64,000 nucleotides of DNA, from positions 124,001-188,000 of the forward strand of contig JBGTQJ010000007.1 of assembly GCA_041941305.1 (NCBI GenBank), read 5' to 3'. Source of the DNA: JANSWP01 sp041941305 (lineage in GTDB: Bacteria > Bacteroidota > Bacteroidia > Chitinophagales > Saprospiraceae). Within the stretch, counting starts at the first letter, position 1; each line of letters starts with the position of its first letter. Made by a program: the position numbers and the translations under genes. The notes under the pieces are model-generated. The model ran no database searches, was not told where the DNA came from, and saw only the letters and a program-made list of their open reading frames with translations. Positions 61,302 through 64,000 of the stretch are shown one piece after another.

Positions 61302-63383
61302 ATGAAAACACTTCGACTGACCTTTTTGGGTATCCTTACTTTTCTTTTTATCTCCAATATACAGGCTCAAAGTGATTATGCCAATGTAGAACCTAGTCCT
61401 TTTGACTTTGGGAAAATGTGGACATTTGAGCATGCACCTTTGGATTATTTTGAAAAGACCTATGGCTTTCGCCCCAGCGAGGAATGGCTCGAACACGCTC
61501 GCATGGCTTCACTTCGGTTCAAAACTTTTTGTTCCGCTTCTTTTATTTCTCCTGATGGTTTGATTTTAACCAATTATCACTGTTCGCATGGTGAATCAGC
61601 AGGTGCAGTGAAAGAAGGAGAAGACTTGGAAAAAGATGGTTTCTATGCAGCCAGCAGAACTGAAGAACGTAAAGTGGAAGGCTTATTTGTAAAACAATTG
61701 GTAATGATGCAAGACATTACCGAAACGGTGAAAGCACATACGAGCAATGCCACTAATGCTGAAGATTTGAAAAAACTACAGCAGGAAGCTTTTGCTGCAG
61801 CTAAAAAAAATTATGGAGGCAAACCAGAATGGGAAGGTCTGGAATTGGAAACCGTTACCTATTACAATGGCGGGAAACACTCGCTTTATGGATATAAAAG
61901 ATTTGACGATGTCCGTTTAGTTTTGCTACCAGAACTGGAGATTGGCTTGTATGGTGGTGATCCTGATAATTTTACTTACCCACGTTACAACCTCGATTTC
62001 ACGCTTTGGAGAGTCTATGAAAATGGAGAACCAGTCAATTCTTCTGATTTTTATTTCAAACTCAAACCTGAAGGTCCTGAAGAAGGGGAAGGCATCTTTT
62101 TGATTGGAAACCCAGCCAGCACAGAACGATACCGAACTTTGTCTCAATTGGAATTTGATAGAGAATACCGCTACAATATCTTCCTTGAAAGATTGGAAAA
62201 CAGAATGAATATCCTTCAGGAAATATACGATGAGACCCCTTCTCATAGCTTGAAAGATCAAATCCTGACCTATTCAAATAGTGTTAAAGCAATAGGTGGC
62301 ATTTTGGAAGGATTAAATGATCCCTATCTCATGGGCAAGAAAGCAGCTATGGAAAAGCAGGTAAAGTCTAAATCAAAAGCAGTAGCCGGAGGAGATGATT
62401 ATTGGGCAAATTTGGCAACTGAAATTGACGCCTTAAAACCTTATGCTTCCGAAAACAATTTGCTTTCCCCAAGCCCTTTGGGAGGTGCAGCCATGATTAC
62501 GGCACATATGGTGGCTTCTTTAAAAAATGCTATGGAAGCTGGAAAAACAGAAGCCGACCTGGAAGTTCTGAGAAGTCAGGTTTTAAAATATGCAAGCACC
62601 TTAAACACACCTAAAGAGCAAAAATATTTAGCTGTTTTGTTAGCAGAATTGAAGGAATTTGGACAGGCTGATGATAAATATGTCGGAAAATTATTGGATG
62701 GCAAATCTCCGGAAGCCGCTGCAAAATATATGCTTGAAAAAACCAAGTTTACAGATGAAGGAAAGTTGAAAAAGTTACTCAATGGCAAACCCAAAAAATT
62801 GAACAAAAGCAAAGACCCCATGGTAAAAATGGCGAATTTGTTGGTTCCGGAATATCAAAAAGCAGCTGGCATGTTTCAATCCAGCAAAGCAAAAAGAGAC
62901 GCATTACTAGAAAAAGTAGGAGGAGAAATTTTCAATGTTTATGGTTTGTCCATTCCGCCCGATGCCAGTTTCACACTTCGCATCGCAGATGGTGTCGTAA
63001 AGCGTTACGATTATAATGGCACCATCGCACCATATAAAACGACTTTCTTCGGATTGTATGACAGACTATATTCCAACGACGAAACTTTCCCCTGGTCTGT
63101 GCCAGACAGGTGGAAAAACCCAAATGCCAATTTGCTGAAAACCCCCATAAATTTCATTTCTACAAATGACAGCATTGGCGGCAATTCAGGTAGCCCAGTC
63201 ATCAATCAAAGTGGAGAATTGGTGGGTTTATTATTTGATGGGAACATCCAATCACTGCCCGGCAACTTCATTTATGATTCTACTTCCAATCGCGCAATCT
63301 CAGTTCACGTTGGTGGCATTTTGGCTGCTATGAAATACGTGTATGGAGCAAACGAAGTTTTGAAAGAATTGGGGATGGATTAA
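61302..63383 (+). CDS. S46-family dipeptidyl-peptidase (DPP7-like)
   Basis: A 693-residue secreted serine peptidase with a signal peptide ending at NIQAQ. The triad motifs are His in NYHCSHG (H93), Asp in GGDPDNFTYPR (D220 or D222) and Ser in GGNSGSPVI (S629). The long helical insertion between Asp and Ser is the aminopeptidase-like S46 helical domain. Near the Ser, FDGN (645-648) has Gly at the position that distinguishes hydrophobic-preferring DPP7 from acidic-preferring DPP11 (Arg there), so DPP7-type specificity is inferred. It removes dipeptides from peptides in the periplasm or outer membrane, typical for protein-feeding Bacteroidota. Confidence 0.93.
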   Translation: MKTLRLTFLGILTFLFISNIQAQSDYANVEPSPFDFGKMWTFEHAPLDYFEKTYGFRPSEEWLEHARMASLRFKTFCSASFISPDGLILTNYHCSHGESAGAVKEGEDLEKDGFYAASRTEERKVEGLFVKQLVMMQDITETVKAHTSNATNAEDLKKLQQEAFAAAKKNYGGKPEWEGLELETVTYYNGGKHSLYGYKRFDDVRLVLLPELEIGLYGGDPDNFTYPRYNLDFTLWRVYENGEPVNSSDFYFKLKPEGPEEGEGIFLIGNPASTERYRTLSQLEFDREYRYNIFLERLENRMNILQEIYDETPSHSLKDQILTYSNSVKAIGGILEGLNDPYLMGKKAAMEKQVKSKSKAVAGGDDYWANLATEIDALKPYASENNLLSPSPLGGAAMITAHMVASLKNAMEAGKTEADLEVLRSQVLKYASTLNTPKEQKYLAVLLAELKEFGQADDKYVGKLLDGKSPEAAAKYMLEKTKFTDEGKLKKLLNGKPKKLNKSKDPMVKMANLLVPEYQKAAGMFQSSKAKRDALLEKVGGEIFNVYGLSIPPDASFTLRIADGVVKRYDYNGTIAPYKTTFFGLYDRLYSNDETFPWSVPDRWKNPNANLLKTPINFISTNDSIGGNSGSPVINQSGELVGLLFDGNIQSLPGNFIYDSTSNRAISVHVGGILAAMKYVYGANEVLKELGMD

Positions 63384-63471
63384 TTCTAAAGGTTTAAAAT
63401 GCATCATTTTGAATTTTGCATAAAAAATTTCAACATCCTGTCTTTTGAATTAACTCTCTGATAATTAATAC

Positions 63472-63552
63472 GTTGCGGGGTTCGAGGTGCGGGGTTCGAG
63501 GTGCGGGGTTCGAGGTGCGGGGTTAGCTAACCCGCAACTCGAACCCCGCAAC
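63472..63552. repeat. Tandem TGCGGGGTTCGAGG repeat with inverted-repeat ends
   Basis: Three perfect 14-base units (63474-63515) and a partial fourth are followed by gggttagctaaccc and the arm ctcgaaccccgcaac (63538-63552), the complement of 63472-63486. The whole can fold as a long hairpin. GC content is far above its neighbourhood. Confidence 0.8.
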
Positions 63553-63633
63553 AAAACAACAACACCAAACTCTTTAAAAACCAATGAATGACAAAAGAGA
63601 GGCATTAAAAATTTGAGAGGATATTGTACTACA

Positions 63634-63999
63634 CTATTCTGCTTTTTTCTTTATTATTTTCTTCTTTTTGACAATCTTCTTCCCCCCTTTTTCTGTCTCT
63701 TCAATTTCTTCTTCAATAATAATAACCTCTCCACCTTCAATTTCTATTTCTTCTCCATCTTTCTGAATCCATTTCATTACATCGCCTTCATGGTCACCGT
63801 CTTTCTCAATTTTGATGATTTTGTGGACTTCATCTGCCTTGTGCTCTGTCAAGGTAGCCTTTGCCGATTGGGTTACTCCTTCTCTGGTATATCCAATCTC
63901 AATTTGGTCATTCGGTTTTAATTCAGCAAGAACATCAATCAAGCTTTCAAAATTGTCGATTGCTTTTCCATTGATAGAATTGAGGACATCTCCTTTTTG
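63634..63999 (-). CDS. PDZ-domain protein, C-terminal part (runs off the window)
   Basis: A 121-residue C-terminal part read leftward from the window edge, still open at 63999. KGDVLNSINGKAIDNFESLI and VLAELKPNDQIEIGYTR are the second half of a PDZ domain (carboxylate-binding loop part outside the window). After it comes a charged tail with Glu/Lys-rich low-complexity sequence (EEEIEETEKGGKKIVKKKK). An internal TTG at 63942 is not a start. The protein may be a periplasmic protease or adaptor, but only the PDZ and tail are visible. Confidence 0.78.
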   Translation of the reverse strand, partial: QKGDVLNSINGKAIDNFESLIDVLAELKPNDQIEIGYTREGVTQSAKATLTEHKADEVHKIIKIEKDGDHEGDVMKWIQKDGEEIEIEGGEVIIIEEEIEETEKGGKKIVKKKKIIKKKAE

Positions 64000-64000
64000 C

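Noticed and set aside
63474..63524. CRISPR-like array
   Set aside because: The 14-base units are contiguous without spacers and are bounded by inverted arms, unlike CRISPR.
63613..63921. Phe-rich plus-strand open frame
   Set aside because: It is the antisense of the Glu/Lys-rich tail of the partial PDZ protein.

Overview
The window looks like chromosomal DNA of a free-living member of the Bacteroidota. The evidence is AT-rich coding sequence, an S46 dipeptidyl-peptidase, a SusD-type lipoprotein, a FecR anti-sigma factor with an STN-domain partner, a TonB receptor, FG-GAP/ASPIC repeat lipoproteins, and promoters matching TTTG-N19-23-TAnnTTTG. The abundance of effector-associated domains and dispersed palindromes suggests the Saprospirales/Lewinella side of the phylum, but that is inference only.

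Layout. 1-4376: partial ThuA-like lipoprotein, retropepsin-like protease, ROK sugar kinase, alpha/beta hydrolase, SMUG2-like uracil-DNA glycosylase. 4386-11410 (minus): an (alpha/alpha) toroid protein, a FemAB/GNAT-like protein, a large FG-GAP/ASPIC lipoprotein and small membrane proteins. 11628-16760: small lipoproteins, an orphan SusD-like lipoprotein and a MoxR ATPase/VWA pair. 16875-20628: GtrA plus two tandem polytopic glycosyltransferases. 20639-22559: NSS transporter with a small membrane partner. 22592-23971: EAD11-like multi-pass membrane protein. 24076-28335: FAD monooxygenase and a CDP-alcohol transferase/CdsA/PlsC phospholipid operon. 28422-37356: surface-related cluster (FecR, STN/repeat protein, two beta-barrels, a broken TonB receptor, a GIN-domain lipoprotein). 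37559-42582: uvrB, then an AAA-ATPase/TOPRIM-like pair, then AIM24-like and small genes. 42717-45544: hybrid histidine kinase plus HPt. 45847-50599: rmlA, a PLP decarboxylase and EF-G2. 50949-56344: DUF4240 protein, a GIY-YIG/URI-like small protein and a 1493-residue EAD11/TIR-like/KAP NTPase. 56474-64000: LolA-like, a sigma-region-2-like fragment, SBF and LysE transporters, YbjQ, S46 peptidase, partial PDZ protein.

Most interesting content. (1) A predicted NLR-like conflict operon (50901-56344) led by a consensus promoter. Its last protein joins an EAD11-like adaptor, a TIR-like domain and a membrane-embedded KAP NTPase. A second EAD11-like protein with many membrane spans lies at 22592-23971, which suggests a homotypic adaptor/effector link. 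(2) A compact two-gene ATPase/TOPRIM-like operon (39576-41429), a PARIS/OLD-type defence candidate with a near-leaderless consensus promoter. (3) Several families of short palindromic elements. Two appear to have entered coding sequence in frame (4747-4781 and about 20080-20166). One 50-nt copy sits inside a TonB receptor, and 50 nt is exactly what explains its frame break. A 144-nt copy at 45668-45811 has perfect 14-bp terminal inverted repeats and three hairpins, like a MITE or BIME.

All calls come from reading the sequence and from remembered family features. No database search was run.
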